From contig NZ_KE386571.1 of assembly GCF_000427645.1 (NCBI RefSeq), forward strand, positions 2,413,454 through 2,477,453: 64,000 nucleotides of DNA, given 5' to 3'. Both the position numbers and the translations under genes were made by a program. The notes below the pieces were generated by a model. The model was given only the letters and a program-made list of their open reading frames with translations, made no database searches and was not told the origin of the DNA. The first letter of the stretch is position 1, and each line of letters starts with the position of its first letter. This stretch comes from Sphingomonas phyllosphaerae FA2 (GTDB lineage: Bacteria > Pseudomonadota > Alphaproteobacteria > Sphingomonadales > Sphingomonadaceae). Shown piece by piece: positions 44,150-54,334 of this stretch.

Positions 44150-45181
44150 CTAAGTTTGGGGAGACAGCTCAGCCTGCCCCTCGATCAACCCCAGCAACCG
44201 GTCGCGCTTGTCGAGCAACGCCGCCATCTCACCGGTCGCCGCCACCCGCCCCGCCATCGCCCGGTCGAGCCGCTCCTGCGCCGCGGGTGTGATGTCCCTC
44301 AGCCGCCCCGCAATCTCCTCCATCTCCGCCATCCGCGCCCAGCAATCGAGCACCACGTCGCACCCTGCCGCGATCGCGCCGGCGGCCTTGTCGCCCGCCG
44401 AGCCCGACAGCGCCTTCATGTCGATATCGTCGGTCATCAACAGCCCGTCGAAGCCGATCCGCCCGCGGATCACCTCCTCGATCACCACCGGGGACAGCGT
44501 CGCGGGCCGCTCGGCATCCCAGGCCTGATAGACGATATGGCTGGTCATCCCCATCGGCGCGTGCGCCAGCGTGCAGAACGGCGCGAGGTCGCCTTCCAGC
44601 TCCGCCGCGGAGGCAGTGACGGTCGGGAGATGGTAATGCGTGTCGACGAGCGCGCGGCCGTGCCCCGGCATGTGCTTGACGACGCCGACCACACCGCCCG
44701 CCGCCAGCCCCTCGAGCGTCGCCCGGCCCATTGCGGCGACGCGCATCGGCTCGTGCCCGAACGCGCGACAGGTGATCGCCTCGGTCGTCTCGGGGCGTGC
44801 GACATCAAGGATCGGGTGGCAATCGACGGTGATCCCGACCTCCGACAGCATCAGCCCCAGCGCGTGGCCGTTGGCGCGCGCCGCCTCGATCCCCGACATC
44901 GGTGCCAGTTCATAGAGCCGGTCGAAATCAGGCCCCGCAGGGAACGCCGGCCATTCCGGTGGGCCGAGCCGCGCGACGCGTCCCCCCTCCTGATCGACGA
45001 GGATCGCGACATCGTCGCGCCCCTCCATTTCGCGGAGCGAATCGGTGAGCGCGCGCAGCTGCGCGCGCGTCTCGACGTTGCGGCGGAACAGGATGTAGCC
45101 GGCGGGGCGCACCGCGTGGAAGAAGGCGCGTTCCGCCGCGGTGAGGACGGGGCCGGACAGGCCGAAGATCACAGGCTTCAT
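44150..45181 (-). CDS. nagZ: Beta-N-acetylhexosaminidase NagZ
   Basis: This 343-residue glycoside hydrolase family 3 enzyme removes N-acetylglucosamine from muropeptides during peptidoglycan recycling. The signature is ILVDQEGGRVARLGPPEWPA at about residue 60, the histidine-containing loop KHMPGHG (169-175), and the nucleophile aspartate in LLMTDDIDMKAL (D251). No signal peptide is present, as expected for the cytoplasmic enzyme. It is convergent with the GIY-YIG element. A plus-strand outer-membrane gene separates it from the SPOR and argS genes on the same strand. Confidence 0.95.
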   Translation of the reverse strand: MKPVIFGLSGPVLTAAERAFFHAVRPAGYILFRRNVETRAQLRALTDSLREMEGRDDVAILVDQEGGRVARLGPPEWPAFPAGPDFDRLYELAPMSGIEAARANGHALGLMLSEVGITVDCHPILDVARPETTEAITCRAFGHEPMRVAAMGRATLEGLAAGGVVGVVKHMPGHGRALVDTHYHLPTVTASAAELEGDLAPFCTLAHAPMGMTSHIVYQAWDAERPATLSPVVIEEVIRGRIGFDGLLMTDDIDMKALSGSAGDKAAGAIAAGCDVVLDCWARMAEMEEIAGRLRDITPAAQERLDRAMAGRVAATGEMAALLDKRDRLLGLIEGQAELSPQT

Positions 45182-45275
45182 GCCCGCGCTTCTAGGGCGG
45201 AACGCAGCGTGGAGGAAATGACTTTGGAAGTCCGCGCGTCCGGCCTAGCTATGGGCGCGATTGCAGGAGAAGACG

Positions 45276-46148
45276 ATGCGCGTTTCGGGTTGCCTGGCTT
45301 GCCTCATGGTCGCTGCCCTGCCGCATGCCGCGCTGGCGCAGGACGCGCCGCCGCCGGCCGATCCCGGCGCGCTGCAATCGACCACCCCCGACGATGTCCC
45401 CCCGCCACGCGTTCCGATGCGCGTGCAGGTCGCCGCCGGGCCGCAATGGCAGCCGTGGTTCCCCGGCGACGACCAGCGGCGACTGAGCCCGTGGTTCAGC
45501 CTGTCTCGGACGCGCGGCGACACGCCGTTCGCGTTCGGCGCACCCGACGACGGGACGAACCTGACGCTGCTCCGTCGCGGGCGCACAGAATATGCGATCG
45601 CGCTGCGCCGCGAAGGGCGGCGGCGCGGCAACGATCTCGTGCCGGGGCTGCCGGGTATCGGGCGGACGCTGGAGCTGGGCGGCTCGATCGAGACATGGAG
45701 CAGCGATCAAGTCCGGTGGCGCGGCGATGTGCGCAAAGGCGTGAACGGCCACAAGGGCTGGATCAGCCAGCTCGGGATGGATTACGTCCGCCGCGATGGC
45801 GACGACTGGCTGGTATCGCTGGGCCCGCGCGTGCTGCTGGGCGATGGGCGGTATCAGCGCGCGTGGTTCGGGGTCGACGATCGCGCCGCCCTCGCGACCG
45901 GATTGCAACGCTATACGCCCAAGGCTGGGCTGCGGTCGGTCGCGCTGACCGGCAGCGCATCGAAGGAAATCTCGCGCCATTGGGGCATCGAGGCGCAAGC
46001 CACCTACGAACGGCTGGTCGGGGATGCCGCCGAGTCGCCGATCATCCGCCGCGCTGACTCGGCGACGCAGCTACAGGTGGCGATCGGGATGCATTATACC
46101 TTCTCGGTACGGCTGCCCGATCGCGGCGTCTTCCGGCTTATCCGGTGA
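45276..46148 (+). CDS. MipA/OmpV family outer-membrane protein
   Basis: This 290-residue protein has a signal peptide (MRVSGCLACLMVAALPHAAL, cleavage after ALAQ near residue 22), a proline-rich spacer and a beta-barrel with alternating pattern strands, e.g. QVAAGPQWQPWFPGDD, RTLELGGSIETWSSDQVR and RVLLGDGRYQRAWFGVDD. The last strand is HYTFSVRLPDRGVFRL. The features match the MipA/OmpV family, whose members include scaffolds for peptidoglycan synthesis enzymes and porin-like proteins. The ATG at 45276 follows AGGAGA. It lies on the opposite strand to the surrounding SPOR/nagZ genes and overlaps the SPOR gene tail-to-tail by 11 bp. Confidence 0.85.
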   Translation: MRVSGCLACLMVAALPHAALAQDAPPPADPGALQSTTPDDVPPPRVPMRVQVAAGPQWQPWFPGDDQRRLSPWFSLSRTRGDTPFAFGAPDDGTNLTLLRRGRTEYAIALRREGRRRGNDLVPGLPGIGRTLELGGSIETWSSDQVRWRGDVRKGVNGHKGWISQLGMDYVRRDGDDWLVSLGPRVLLGDGRYQRAWFGVDDRAALATGLQRYTPKAGLRSVALTGSASKEISRHWGIEAQATYERLVGDAAESPIIRRADSATQLQVAIGMHYTFSVRLPDRGVFRLIR

Positions 46149-46872
46149 CGAAACAGCCCTCGCCCGCCAGCTTCAGCCGTGCGCAGAGATCGGCAGCGGT
46201 GGCGGCGTTGCCGGCGTTGACGCGCAGGCGGTAAACGGTGCGGCCCTTGACCACCGCAGGCTGCACGACCTTCTCCAGCGTCGCGACATAGCCGAAACGG
46301 CGCGCGATCTGGCTCCACGCGCCGTTCGCGACCGCCTGACTGGGGAAAGCGCCGAGTTGGACCATCGCGCCGCCTGACGACGCGCCCGACACCTGCGTTG
46401 CAGGGGCGCTGACCGGGCGTTGCGCGCGGAGCGGTGCGGCGGCCTGCGGCACCGCGACGCTGGCGGTCGGCGCGCCGCTGGCGGCTGTGCTTGGACCCGG
46501 CGTGGGAGCGGTAGCGCGCGCCACCGGCGCTTCGGGCACCTGGGCGAGATCGATCGCGGCGTCGGTATGGCTGCCGGCGCTGGCGGCGATCGCCGAGTCG
46601 CCCTCGCCGATCACCTTCATCCCGCCGGGTTCGTCGGGGCGGATCTTGTAATCGCCGGCCGGCGCGGCGATCAGCCGCCCGTCACCGCCGCTGCCCGCGA
46701 ACTGCCAGCGATACAGGCCGAACAGGATCGCACCGAGCACCAGCAGGCCGACCGCGACCAGCGCGACGATCCGCCCGACCGGCACCGCATAGGGATCGTC
46801 GGCCTCGACGGTATCGAGCCACGGCAGGCGATCCGCGTCGCTTAACCGGCCGATCGGCTCCCCCTCTCGCAT
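46138..46872 (-). CDS. SPOR domain-containing membrane protein
   Basis: This 244-residue protein has a short cytoplasmic N-terminus, one membrane helix (about residues 33-54, GRIVALVAVGLLVLGAILFG), a Pro/Ala-rich periplasmic linker, and a C-terminal SPOR domain (VQLGAFPSQAVANGAWSQIA through LRVNAGNAATAADLCARLK). SPOR domains bind denuded glycan strands at the division septum. The ATG at 46872 shares a base with the argS stop (TGATG), so it is translated in the argS operon. The long N-terminal extension available in frame is inside argS and is rejected. Confidence 0.92.
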   Translation of the reverse strand: MREGEPIGRLSDADRLPWLDTVEADDPYAVPVGRIVALVAVGLLVLGAILFGLYRWQFAGSGGDGRLIAAPAGDYKIRPDEPGGMKVIGEGDSAIAASAGSHTDAAIDLAQVPEAPVARATAPTPGPSTAASGAPTASVAVPQAAAPLRAQRPVSAPATQVSGASSGGAMVQLGAFPSQAVANGAWSQIARRFGYVATLEKVVQPAVVKGRTVYRLRVNAGNAATAADLCARLKLAGEGCFVTG

Positions 46873-48599
46873 CAGTGCATCTCCGCCACCGCCTCTACCC
46901 CCATGATGGCGAGGCCGTTTCGGATAATCTGGCCGATCGCGGCGGCGAGCGCCAGCCGTGCTGCGGTGACGGCGTGATCGTCGGGGACGAGGAAGCGGCG
47001 GTCGGGGCGGTCGTTGCCGGCGTTCCACAGCGAGTGGAATTCCGCTGCCAGATCATAGAGATAGAAGGCGATGCGATGCGGCTCGCGGGCCGCCGCGGCA
47101 GTTTCGACCACGCGCGGGAACTGGCTGGCGAGCCTTACCAGCGCCAATTCTTCCGTATCGAGACGGGACAGATCGGCATCTGCGGCCGAAATACCCGCCT
47201 CCGCCGCGCGCCGGTGCAGCGAATGGACGCGGGCGTGCGCATATTGGACGTAGAAAACCGGGTTTTCCTTCGATGCCTCGACCACCTTGGCGAAGTCGAA
47301 ATCCATCTGCGCATCCGAGCGGCGCGTCAGCATCGTGAAGCGTACGACGTCCTTGCCGACCTCGCGCACGACGTCCGCCAGTGTCACGAAATTCCCGGCG
47401 CGCTTCGACATCTTGACCGGCTCGCCGCCGCGCAGCAGCCGCACCATCTGAACCAGCCGCACGTCGAAGCGCGTCTTGCCCTCGGTCAGCGCGGCGACCG
47501 CCGCCTGGATGCGCTTGACGGTGCCGGCATGGTCGGCGCCCCAGATGTCGATCAGTTGGTCGGCGCTCTCCGCCTTCTGGAAGTGATAGGCCATGTCGGC
47601 GCCGAAATAGGTCCAGCTGCCGTTCGACTTGCGGATCGGGCGATCCTGATCGTCGCCGAACTGCGTCGAGCGGAACAGCGGCAGCTCGACCGGCTCCCAA
47701 TCGTCGGGGGTTTCGCCCTTGGGCGCTTCGAGCACGCCGTCGTAGATCAGGTCGCGCGCGCGCAGCACCGCCTCGGCGGCCTCGGGCTTCTTCGCCGCCT
47801 GCAACTCCGCTTCCGACGAGAAGACGTCGTGGTGGATGCCGAGCAGCGCGAGATCGTCCTTGATGAGCACCAGCATCGCCGCGACCGCGCGGGTACGGAA
47901 CAGCGCCAGCCATTCGGACTCGGGCGCGGCGGCGTAGCGGTCACCGAATTCCTGCGCGAGCGCTTGACCGACCGGCACGAGGTAATCGCCCGGATACAGC
48001 CCTTCGGGGATCGCGCCGACGTCCTCGCCAAGCGCCTCGCGGTAACGCAGGTGCGCCGAGCGCGCGAGCACGTCGACCTGCCCGCCGGCATCGTTGACGT
48101 AATATTCGCGGATCACCTTGTGCCCGGCGAATTCGAGCAGGCTGGCGAGCGCATCGCCGACCACCGCGCCGCGGCAATGGCCCATGTGCATCGGGCCTGT
48201 CGGGTTGGCGGAGACATATTCGATGTTCACCGACACGCCCTGCCCGCGCGTCGAGCGGCCATAATTGCCGCCCTCGCCGACGATCGTCGCGATCTCCTTG
48301 CGCCACACGTCATCGTGGAGGCGCAGGTTGATGAAGCCCGGCCCGGCCACCGACACGTCGGCCACTTCGGGCAGCGCGCGCAGCTCGCCCGCCAATGCCT
48401 CGGCCAGCGCGCGCGGGTTGGTGCCGGCGGGCTTGGCAAGCACCATCGCGGCGTTGGTCGCCAGATCGCCGTGCGTTGCATCGCGCGGCGGCTCGACCGT
48501 CACGTTGCGGCGATCGAGGTCCGCCGGGAGCGTGCCGGCGGCGGTCAGCGCGTCGAGCGCGGCATCAACATGGGCGGTGAAACGGGTGAAGAGCGTCAT
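46872..48599 (-). CDS. argS: Arginyl-tRNA synthetase
   Basis: This 575-residue class I synthetase charges tRNA-Arg. The N-terminal additional domain is followed by the HIGH-like motif in [18 protein letters not shown] (HMGH at 138-141) and then the insertion domains. A KMSK motif in [20 protein letters not shown] comes near residue 365, a form many ArgS proteins lack. The DALR anticodon-binding domain at the C-terminus shows [16 protein letters not shown] and [16 protein letters not shown]. It is upstream of the SPOR gene in the same unit. Length is normal. Confidence 0.97.
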   Translation of the reverse strand: MTLFTRFTAHVDAALDALTAAGTLPADLDRRNVTVEPPRDATHGDLATNAAMVLAKPAGTNPRALAEALAGELRALPEVADVSVAGPGFINLRLHDDVWRKEIATIVGEGGNYGRSTRGQGVSVNIEYVSANPTGPMHMGHCRGAVVGDALASLLEFAGHKVIREYYVNDAGGQVDVLARSAHLRYREALGEDVGAIPEGLYPGDYLVPVGQALAQEFGDRYAAAPESEWLALFRTRAVAAMLVLIKDDLALLGIHHDVFSSEAELQAAKKPEAAEAVLRARDLIYDGVLEAPKGETPDDWEPVELPLFRSTQFGDDQDRPIRKSNGSWTYFGADMAYHFQKAESADQLIDIWGADHAGTVKRIQAAVAALTEGKTRFDVRLVQMVRLLRGGEPVKMSKRAGNFVTLADVVREVGKDVVRFTMLTRRSDAQMDFDFAKVVEASKENPVFYVQYAHARVHSLHRRAAEAGISAADADLSRLDTEELALVRLASQFPRVVETAAAAREPHRIAFYLYDLAAEFHSLWNAGNDRPDRRFLVPDDHAVTAARLALAAAIGQIIRNGLAIMGVEAVAEMH

Positions 48600-48753
48600 G
48601 CGCGCCGCTTAGCCCAAGGGCGGCGCGGACGCAAAATGCACGACGACCCCGCTAATTGCAGCAGCCGCAACGACGAATGCGCGACCGACAATTGCGCTGT
48701 TGCAACGCAGCATGGATGCTGCACCGCATCATCTCCAGACAAGGAACCGACCC

Positions 48754-49041
48754 ATGCGCTCCACGATCGCCCTCGTCCTGACCGCCGCCGCGCTGGTCCC
48801 CGCCGTTGCCGCCGCCGCGACGTCCGAGCGCAGCTTCACCCGCGACGGGCACACCTATGTCTATTCGCTGACCCCGAACCAGGACGGCACCACGTTGATC
48901 CAGGGCCATGAAGTCGGCAGCAGCGCCGGCCGCTTCCGCCTGACCGTCAAGGGCACGCGCGTGTCGGGTCAGGCCAATGGCCGCGATGTGTCGTTCCGCA
49001 CCACCCGTCCGCTGGCGCCGGTGTCGGTAGCGGCGAACTGA
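48754..49041 (+). CDS. Hypothetical exported protein, 95 residues
   Basis: A small protein with a clear signal peptide (MRSTIALVLTAAALVPAVAA, cleavage near residue 22). It has a beta-rich mature part containing FTRDGHTYVYSLTPNQDGTT and GRFRLTVKGTRVSGQANGRD. No family is recognised with confidence. The start is well supported by AAGGAACC seven bases before the ATG. It is transcribed divergently from argS, with 154 bp between them, and is followed by R1 and R2 repeats. It is likely periplasmic; the function is unknown. Confidence 0.75.
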   Translation: MRSTIALVLTAAALVPAVAAAATSERSFTRDGHTYVYSLTPNQDGTTLIQGHEVGSSAGRFRLTVKGTRVSGQANGRDVSFRTTRPLAPVSVAAN

Positions 49042-49092
49042 TCTACCCGTCGCCCCGGGTGTGACCGGGGAGGTGGATAGCTGAAATAGCCC

Positions 49093-49177
49093 GTCATCCC
49101 GGGCTTGACCCGGGATCCCGCTTCTACTGGCGACGGTCAGAAGAAGAAGCGGGGTCCCGGATCAAGTTCGGGACGAC
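49093..49177. repeat. Family R1 palindromic repeat
   Basis: A two-arm copy (GTCATCCCGGGCTTGACCCG on the left, GATCAAGTTCGGGACGAC at the right end), followed 11 bases later by an R2 copy. This doublet is the mirror order of the R2-R1 doublet at 39843-40013. Confidence 0.88.
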
Positions 49178-49188
49178 GAAAGGTTCAC

Positions 49189-49264
49189 GTCATTGCGAGC
49201 GTAGCGAAGCAATCCCAGGGCCGGATCAGGACGCTCTGGATTGCTTCGCTACGCTCGCAATGAC
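49189..49264. repeat. Family R2 palindromic repeat
   Basis: A near-perfect copy with arms of the type GTCATTGCGAGCGTAGCGAA, just after an R1 copy. It ends ten bases before the dgt stop codon. Confidence 0.9.
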
Positions 49265-49273
49265 GTCGGTCGG

Positions 49274-50437
49274 TCAGAAGCCCTCGGGCAGATCGATCTC
49301 ACCCACTATCTCGCGATAGCGCGAGATCGCGTATCGATCGGTCATGCCGGCGATGAAGTCGGCGATGTGGCGGCTGATCGCCGGCTCGCCTTCGGGAAGC
49401 CGGTCGCGCCATTCTTCCGGCAGCAACCGCGGATCGTCGCGATAGGCGGCGACGAGCCCCGATACCACGCGCTGCGCCGCCGTCGCCGCCGCCAGTTGCC
49501 GCGGGTGATGGTAGAGATTGGCGTACATGAAGCGCTTCAACTCGCGCTCCGCGGCCGCCATCGCCGGCGAGAAGCCGATCAGCGGACGCCCCGCCGCGCG
49601 CACGTCCTCGACGCTTTCCACCCCTGCCGCCGCGATTCGCGTGCGCGATTCGGCGATCAGGTCGTTGACCATCGCGCCGATCTGGCTGCGGATCAACTCA
49701 CCCGCCAGCCGGTCGCGCGGCACGTCCGGGAAGCGCGCGGTCACGCGCCGCCAGCCGTCCGCGACCAGCGGCACCGCCTCGATCTGCTCGAGCGTCAGCA
49801 GCCCGGCACGCAAGCCGTCGTCGATGTCGTGATTGTCATAGGCGATGTCGTCGGCCAGCGTCGCGACCTGCGCCTCCAGCGAGGCATGGCTGGTCAGGTC
49901 GAGCGCCGCCTCGGCATCCGCCTCCGCCAGCGCCCACGCCGGGACCGCGATCGGGCCGTTGTGCTTGGCGAGCCCCTCCAGCGTCTCCCACGTCAGATTA
50001 AGCCCCGGCCAGCGCGGATAAGGGCGCTCGATCCGCATCAGCGTGCGCAGCGTGTGGCCGTTGTGATCGAATCCGCCCGCCGCACTCATTGCCTGCCGCA
50101 GCGCATCCTCGCCGGCGTGGCCGAACGGCGGGTGGCCGATGTCGTGCGCGAGACAGAGCGCCTCGGTCAGATCCTCGTTGAGCCCCAGCACGCGCGCGAT
50201 CGTCCGGCCGATCTGTGCGACCTCGAGGCTGTGGGTCAGGCGGACGCGGAAATGGTCGCCATCCGGCGCGAGGAAGACCTGCGTCTTGTGGCGCAGCCGG
50301 CGAAAGCTGATCGAATGGATGATCCGATCGCGGTCGCGCTGGAACGCGTCGCGCGGGCCGCGATCGGCGCTTTCCTCGGCGTGCAACCGGCCACGGCTGC
50401 GCGCCGGGTCGGCCGCCCACGGCGCGCGCGCGGTCAT
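49274..50437 (-). CDS. dgt: Deoxyguanosinetriphosphate triphosphohydrolase-like protein
   Basis: This 387-residue HD-domain hydrolase of the Dgt family releases triphosphate from deoxynucleoside triphosphates. The metal ligands are the histidine in [13 protein letters not shown] (H69), the HD pair in [19 protein letters not shown] (98-99) and the later aspartate in [19 protein letters not shown]. The RLRHKTQVF motif is typical of the alphaproteobacterial type-2 subgroup. It is one base downstream of the SPOR/TPR gene and probably co-transcribed with it. Substrate preference among dNTPs is not predictable. Confidence 0.95.
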   Translation of the reverse strand: MTARAPWAADPARSRGRLHAEESADRGPRDAFQRDRDRIIHSISFRRLRHKTQVFLAPDGDHFRVRLTHSLEVAQIGRTIARVLGLNEDLTEALCLAHDIGHPPFGHAGEDALRQAMSAAGGFDHNGHTLRTLMRIERPYPRWPGLNLTWETLEGLAKHNGPIAVPAWALAEADAEAALDLTSHASLEAQVATLADDIAYDNHDIDDGLRAGLLTLEQIEAVPLVADGWRRVTARFPDVPRDRLAGELIRSQIGAMVNDLIAESRTRIAAAGVESVEDVRAAGRPLIGFSPAMAAAERELKRFMYANLYHHPRQLAAATAAQRVVSGLVAAYRDDPRLLPEEWRDRLPEGEPAISRHIADFIAGMTDRYAISRYREIVGEIDLPEGF

Positions 50438-50438
50438 G

Positions 50439-52466
50439 TTACTTGCCGCCCAGCTTCGTCATCTTCTGCCCGGCCTCACTGGTGAAGGTGAAGGCGGACA
50501 GGCCCTGCTTCTTCAACGCGTTGACCGCTGCGCGCGCCTCGGCCTCGGTCTTGTACGGGCCGGTGACCAGCCGGTTGGTCGCGCGGTTGGGGACGGTATA
50601 GGCGCGCTTGCCCGCGAGCGCGTCGGCCTTGGCCTGCGCATTCTTCCACGCCTTGGGCATGTCGTCGGCGTTCGCGCCGCTGGCGACCTGCACCCAGATC
50701 CGCGCCGGCTCGGCGCGCGCGGCCTTCTTCTCGGCAGCTTCCTTGGCGGCGGCTTCCTTCTTCGCCTTTTCGGCGGCGAGTTCCTTGGCGCGGGCCTTGC
50801 GGTCGAGCGGCTTGGCGGCCGGCTTCTCCGCGGTGTCCTCCGCGGCGACCGGCTTGCGGCCCTTTTCGGCGGCGAGTTCCTTCGCGCGCGCCTTGCGGTC
50901 GAGCGACTTGGCGGCTGTCTTTTCCTCGGGCTGCTCGGCCGCAAGAACCGCCCTTTGCGACAGACGCTTGGCAGCGGCGAGCTTCGTGCGCTTCTGCTCA
51001 TCGGCAGCGGCGTTGCGCTCGGCGGTCTGCGCGGCATCCTCCAGCGTCGCGGCGGCCGGGGCCGGCGGCGCGACGACCGGGAGGCGCTGTGTGCCCGGCA
51101 TCGGCGCGACACCAAGTTCGGCGGCGGGAACCGAGATGCCCGCGACGATTCGCGCGAGGATCGAATCCTCGCTGATCCGCGGCGGGCTGACGCGCAGCGG
51201 CGGCGCGCGGCGCGTGACCTCAAGGCGCGGCGGCGTAGTGTTCGCGGCGGCGACCTGCGGTGCGGGCGTGATCGTCCGCGCCGGCACCGGCTGGTTCTGC
51301 GCGACCGAGGTTTGAACGGGAGCGGGCGCCGGCATGGGAGTCGCGGCGGCGACCTGGCTCGCCGGCCGCACCGGCTCAATCGAGGATTGCGGTGCGGGGC
51401 GCGGCGTTTCCGCCGCCGCCTGCTGGACGGGCGCGGTTGCCGCCGGCGTCGGTGTCGGCGTGGCGACGGCGGGGGTCGGCACCGGCGAACGCGTGTTCGC
51501 TGCCGCCAGCTGTGCCTCGGCGCGGTCGCGACGGCGCTGTTCGCTGCGCGACAGCCTCTTCTGCGGCGTCGGCAGCGGCTGGATCGTCGGTGCGACCGCC
51601 GCGACCTGCGTGCGGGCGGGCGTGCCGGCGAGCGGGGTCAGCGACGGGACCATCCGCGCGTCGGCCAGCCGCGCCGGAGTGGGCGCGACCTCGCCGAAAT
51701 GGACCGCAAAGGCACGGTCGACCGGCGACAGCGTCGGCAATCGCTGAAAGAACGCCGCCAGACCGCCGGCCATGCCGCGCGGCATCATGCTGGTCGCGAT
51801 TTTGTTCGCGCCCGACACGTCGCCATTCATCGCGAGGATGAAGGCGCGCGCGCGCCACGCGCCGCGATCCTGACGGCGCAGCAACGGCTCGATCTGCGCC
51901 AGCGCCTCGTCACGGCGCCCCGAGATACCGAGCGACAGCGCGTAGCGGCGGCGGATCTCGTCCTCCCGGGCGGCTTCCTGACCACCTTGCGCCAAGGCGA
52001 GACGATAGTCCTGCTGCGCGCGCTCCTGCTCGCCGATCAGGTCATAGGCGAGGCCGCGGTCGTCGGCATATAGCGGCATCGGCGCGCCGTGGCGCTGCGC
52101 CTGCTCGAAATAGCGCAACGCCTCGCCCGGCCGCTCGCCGTTGACGAGGATGCGCGCGATCCCCGCCTTGACGCGACCGTTGTTCGGATCGACCGCTTCC
52201 GCGCGCTTGTACAGCGCGGCGGCGGCGGTGGCATCGCCGAGTGCGAACGACAGGTCGCCCGCCTCGATCAGCGCGGACAGGTCGCGCGGCGCGCTGCCCA
52301 GCCGGCGCACGACATCGGCAAGCCGATCGGCATCGGGATTGGGGGTGGCGACCACTTCTTGCGCGACCGCACTGCCGGCCGCGGTCATCGATCCGGCGGC
52401 GAGCAACACGGCGAGGCAATGGGCGAGATGGAAACGTCCCGATCGCGATCGAGCGACATGGGTCAT
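50439..52466 (-). CDS. TPR and SPOR domain-containing exported protein
   Basis: This 675-residue protein begins with a signal peptide ([20 protein letters not shown], cleavage after AVAQ near residue 36). TPR-like helices span about residues 45-235 ([40 protein letters not shown]). A long low-complexity Pro/Ala/Thr linker follows, and then a Lys/Glu/Ala coiled region in which the block [14 protein letters not shown] appears twice. A SPOR domain closes the protein ([20 protein letters not shown] through [20 protein letters not shown]). It probably binds septal peptidoglycan, with the TPR part recruiting partners. The ATG at 52466 follows GGGGAGC. Its position between ftsZ and dgt fits a role in cell division or envelope maintenance. 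Confidence 0.87.
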   Translation of the reverse strand: MTHVARSRSGRFHLAHCLAVLLAAGSMTAAGSAVAQEVVATPNPDADRLADVVRRLGSAPRDLSALIEAGDLSFALGDATAAAALYKRAEAVDPNNGRVKAGIARILVNGERPGEALRYFEQAQRHGAPMPLYADDRGLAYDLIGEQERAQQDYRLALAQGGQEAAREDEIRRRYALSLGISGRRDEALAQIEPLLRRQDRGAWRARAFILAMNGDVSGANKIATSMMPRGMAGGLAAFFQRLPTLSPVDRAFAVHFGEVAPTPARLADARMVPSLTPLAGTPARTQVAAVAPTIQPLPTPQKRLSRSEQRRRDRAEAQLAAANTRSPVPTPAVATPTPTPAATAPVQQAAAETPRPAPQSSIEPVRPASQVAAATPMPAPAPVQTSVAQNQPVPARTITPAPQVAAANTTPPRLEVTRRAPPLRVSPPRISEDSILARIVAGISVPAAELGVAPMPGTQRLPVVAPPAPAAATLEDAAQTAERNAAADEQKRTKLAAAKRLSQRAVLAAEQPEEKTAAKSLDRKARAKELAAEKGRKPVAAEDTAEKPAAKPLDRKARAKELAAEKAKKEAAAKEAAEKKAARAEPARIWVQVASGANADDMPKAWKNAQAKADALAGKRAYTVPNRATNRLVTGPYKTEAEARAAVNALKKQGLSAFTFTSEAGQKMTKLGGK

Positions 52467-52715
52467 GCGTAAAGCTCCCCGTCGCGACCCGCGAGCGGGC
52501 CGGACGGACCGGAAGAAAGAATTGTCGAAACCCTGCGCAGCGCGTCCGTCCCCCGGAAGGCCGCGATGGCGGCAGCAACGAGGGCGAACGGACGGGGGGT
52601 CATCGCGCCATAGAGCCGTTCGGTGCCGAACCGGCAATGACACGGCTGGCCCGCCTGCGACGAAGCGAGCCTGAGCGGCGGTGCACGGTCGATCCGCACA
52701 CCGCCGGTGACAAGG

Positions 52716-54218
52716 TTACTGGTTGTTCTGGCGGTGCAGGAAGCGCGGCAGGTCGCCGGGCTCGCGGCCGTCGTCCTCGGCGGCACGGCCACCGGCGTTG
52801 CGGGTGGCGTTCTGCATCCGCTCAAACAGCGTCCCGCCCAGCTTGACGCGTGGCGCGGCCGGTGCCGGCGTCTCCTCCTCGGGCGTACCCGGCGACAGGA
52901 AGCGACGACGCTGCGCCTCGCCGGCCGGCGGCGTGGCGGCGGGCGCGGGCATCAGCGACTCGGCACCCAGCACCAGTTCGTCCTCAGCCGGACGCGCGGG
53001 CGACGGATCGACACCGACGCCACCGTTCGCGGGCGGCACGCCCTCGGCCATCGCACCCGCGGCGGCGCCGCTCGGCTGCTGCGGCGGGACGGCCGGGGTC
53101 GGCTCATAGGCGACCGGCTGCGGCGCGGGGGTCGGGGCCGGCGCGGCGGCAACCGGCGCCGGGGCGGCATCGGTGCGGCGCGGCGCGGAGAAGCTGAAGG
53201 TGCGCGGCGGCTCGGACGGGGCGCTGGCGGCGGCGGGGGCGGTCGCCTGACCGACACTCTCTATACCGGTCGCGACGACCGAGACGCGAATCTTGCCTTC
53301 CAGCTCCGGGTTGAACGCCGAACCCCAGATGATGTTCGCGTCCGGGTCGACCAGCTCGCGGATGTGGTTCGCGGCCTCGTCGACCTCCAGCAAGCGCATG
53401 TCGTCGCCGCCGGTGATCGAGACGATCACGCCCTTGGCGCCCTGCATCGACACGCCGTCGAGCAGCGGATTGGCGATCGCCTTCTGCGCGGCGATCAGTG
53501 CGCGGTCGTCGCCTTCCGCCTCGCCGGTGCCCATCATCGCCTTGCCCATCTCCTGCATCACCGAGCGGACGTCGGCGAAGTCGAGGTTGATGAGGCCGGG
53601 CATGACCATCAGGTCGGTGATGCCGCGCACGCCCTGCTGCAGCACCTCGTCGGCCATTTCGAACGCCTGCTTGAACGTGGTGTTCGCATTGGCGACCAGG
53701 AACAGGTTCTGGTTCGGGATCACGATCAGCGTGTCGACGAACTTCTGCAGCTCCTCGATACCCGCCTCGGCCGACTTCGAGCGGCGATTGCCCTCGAAGC
53801 TGAACGGCTTGGTGACAACGCCGACCGTCAGGATGCCCATGTCACGCGCCGCCTTGGCGATGACCGGGGCCGCGCCGGTGCCGGTGCCGCCGCCCATGCC
53901 CGCGGCAATGAAGCACATGTGGCTGCCCTCGAGCAGCCGGCCCAGTTCCTCGATCGTCTCTTCCGCGGCGGCGCGCCCGATCTCGGGGCGGCTGCCCGCG
54001 CCGAGCCCCTGCGTGATCTTCGCGCCGAGCTGGATCTTCTGCTCCGCCTCCGACTGCTTGAGCGCCTGTGCGTCGGTGTTCGCGACCAGGAAGTTCACAC
54101 CCTGCACGTCCGCGCGCATCATGTTCGCGATCGCATTGCCGCCGGCCCCGCCGACGCCGATCACGGTGATCCGCGGGGTCAGGTCGTCCAGATCGGGCGT
54201 GATGAATTCGATGCTCAT
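52716..54218 (-). CDS. ftsZ: Cell division protein FtsZ
   Basis: This 500-residue tubulin-like GTPase builds the cytokinetic ring. It has the GTP-binding [14 protein letters not shown] (residues 21-34), the tubulin signature [10 protein letters not shown] (109-118) and the synergy-loop region around [18 protein letters not shown] sequence ([15 protein letters not shown]). The linker after about residue 318 is unusually long (about 150 residues) and rich in Pro and Ala, as in other alphaproteobacteria. The C-terminal peptide DLPRFLHRQ, which binds FtsA and other partners, is present. It follows ftsA after 116 bp. No CtrA-type site was recognised in that gap. Confidence 0.98.
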   Translation of the reverse strand: MSIEFITPDLDDLTPRITVIGVGGAGGNAIANMMRADVQGVNFLVANTDAQALKQSEAEQKIQLGAKITQGLGAGSRPEIGRAAAEETIEELGRLLEGSHMCFIAAGMGGGTGTGAAPVIAKAARDMGILTVGVVTKPFSFEGNRRSKSAEAGIEELQKFVDTLIVIPNQNLFLVANANTTFKQAFEMADEVLQQGVRGITDLMVMPGLINLDFADVRSVMQEMGKAMMGTGEAEGDDRALIAAQKAIANPLLDGVSMQGAKGVIVSITGGDDMRLLEVDEAANHIRELVDPDANIIWGSAFNPELEGKIRVSVVATGIESVGQATAPAAASAPSEPPRTFSFSAPRRTDAAPAPVAAAPAPTPAPQPVAYEPTPAVPPQQPSGAAAGAMAEGVPPANGGVGVDPSPARPAEDELVLGAESLMPAPAATPPAGEAQRRRFLSPGTPEEETPAPAAPRVKLGGTLFERMQNATRNAGGRAAEDDGREPGDLPRFLHRQNNQ

Positions 54219-54334
54219 CGCAACATTACTCCGTCCGCCCGCATCGCATGGTTCATAACGGGCCGTTTACACCGATGTGCAACATGCGGGCGTCAGGTGA
54301 AAGAGGAAACACCGTCAACCGCCCTGTTGTCGCG

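Noticed and set aside
45276..46148. The MipA/OmpV gene as a recent foreign insertion between nagZ and the SPOR gene
   Set aside because: It is on the opposite strand, but its codon use and GC content look like its neighbours and no flanking repeats or scars were seen, so recent transfer is not supported.
52463..52606. A 47-residue minus-strand frame ending in an ATGA overlap with the TPR/SPOR gene
   Set aside because: The overlap is suggestive, but there is no ribosome site and the composition does not look selected; it may simply be leader DNA.
52630..52715. Hairpins after the ftsZ stop codon as an intrinsic terminator
   Set aside because: Inverted repeats exist (CGGCGGTG / CACCGCCG, and GTTCGG-CA-CCGAAC) but neither has a T-run in either direction, so a terminator is not supported.
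54219..54334. A CtrA-type site (TTAA-N7-TTAA) between ftsA and ftsZ
   Set aside because: No pair of TTAA half-sites with the right spacing is present in the 116-bp gap.
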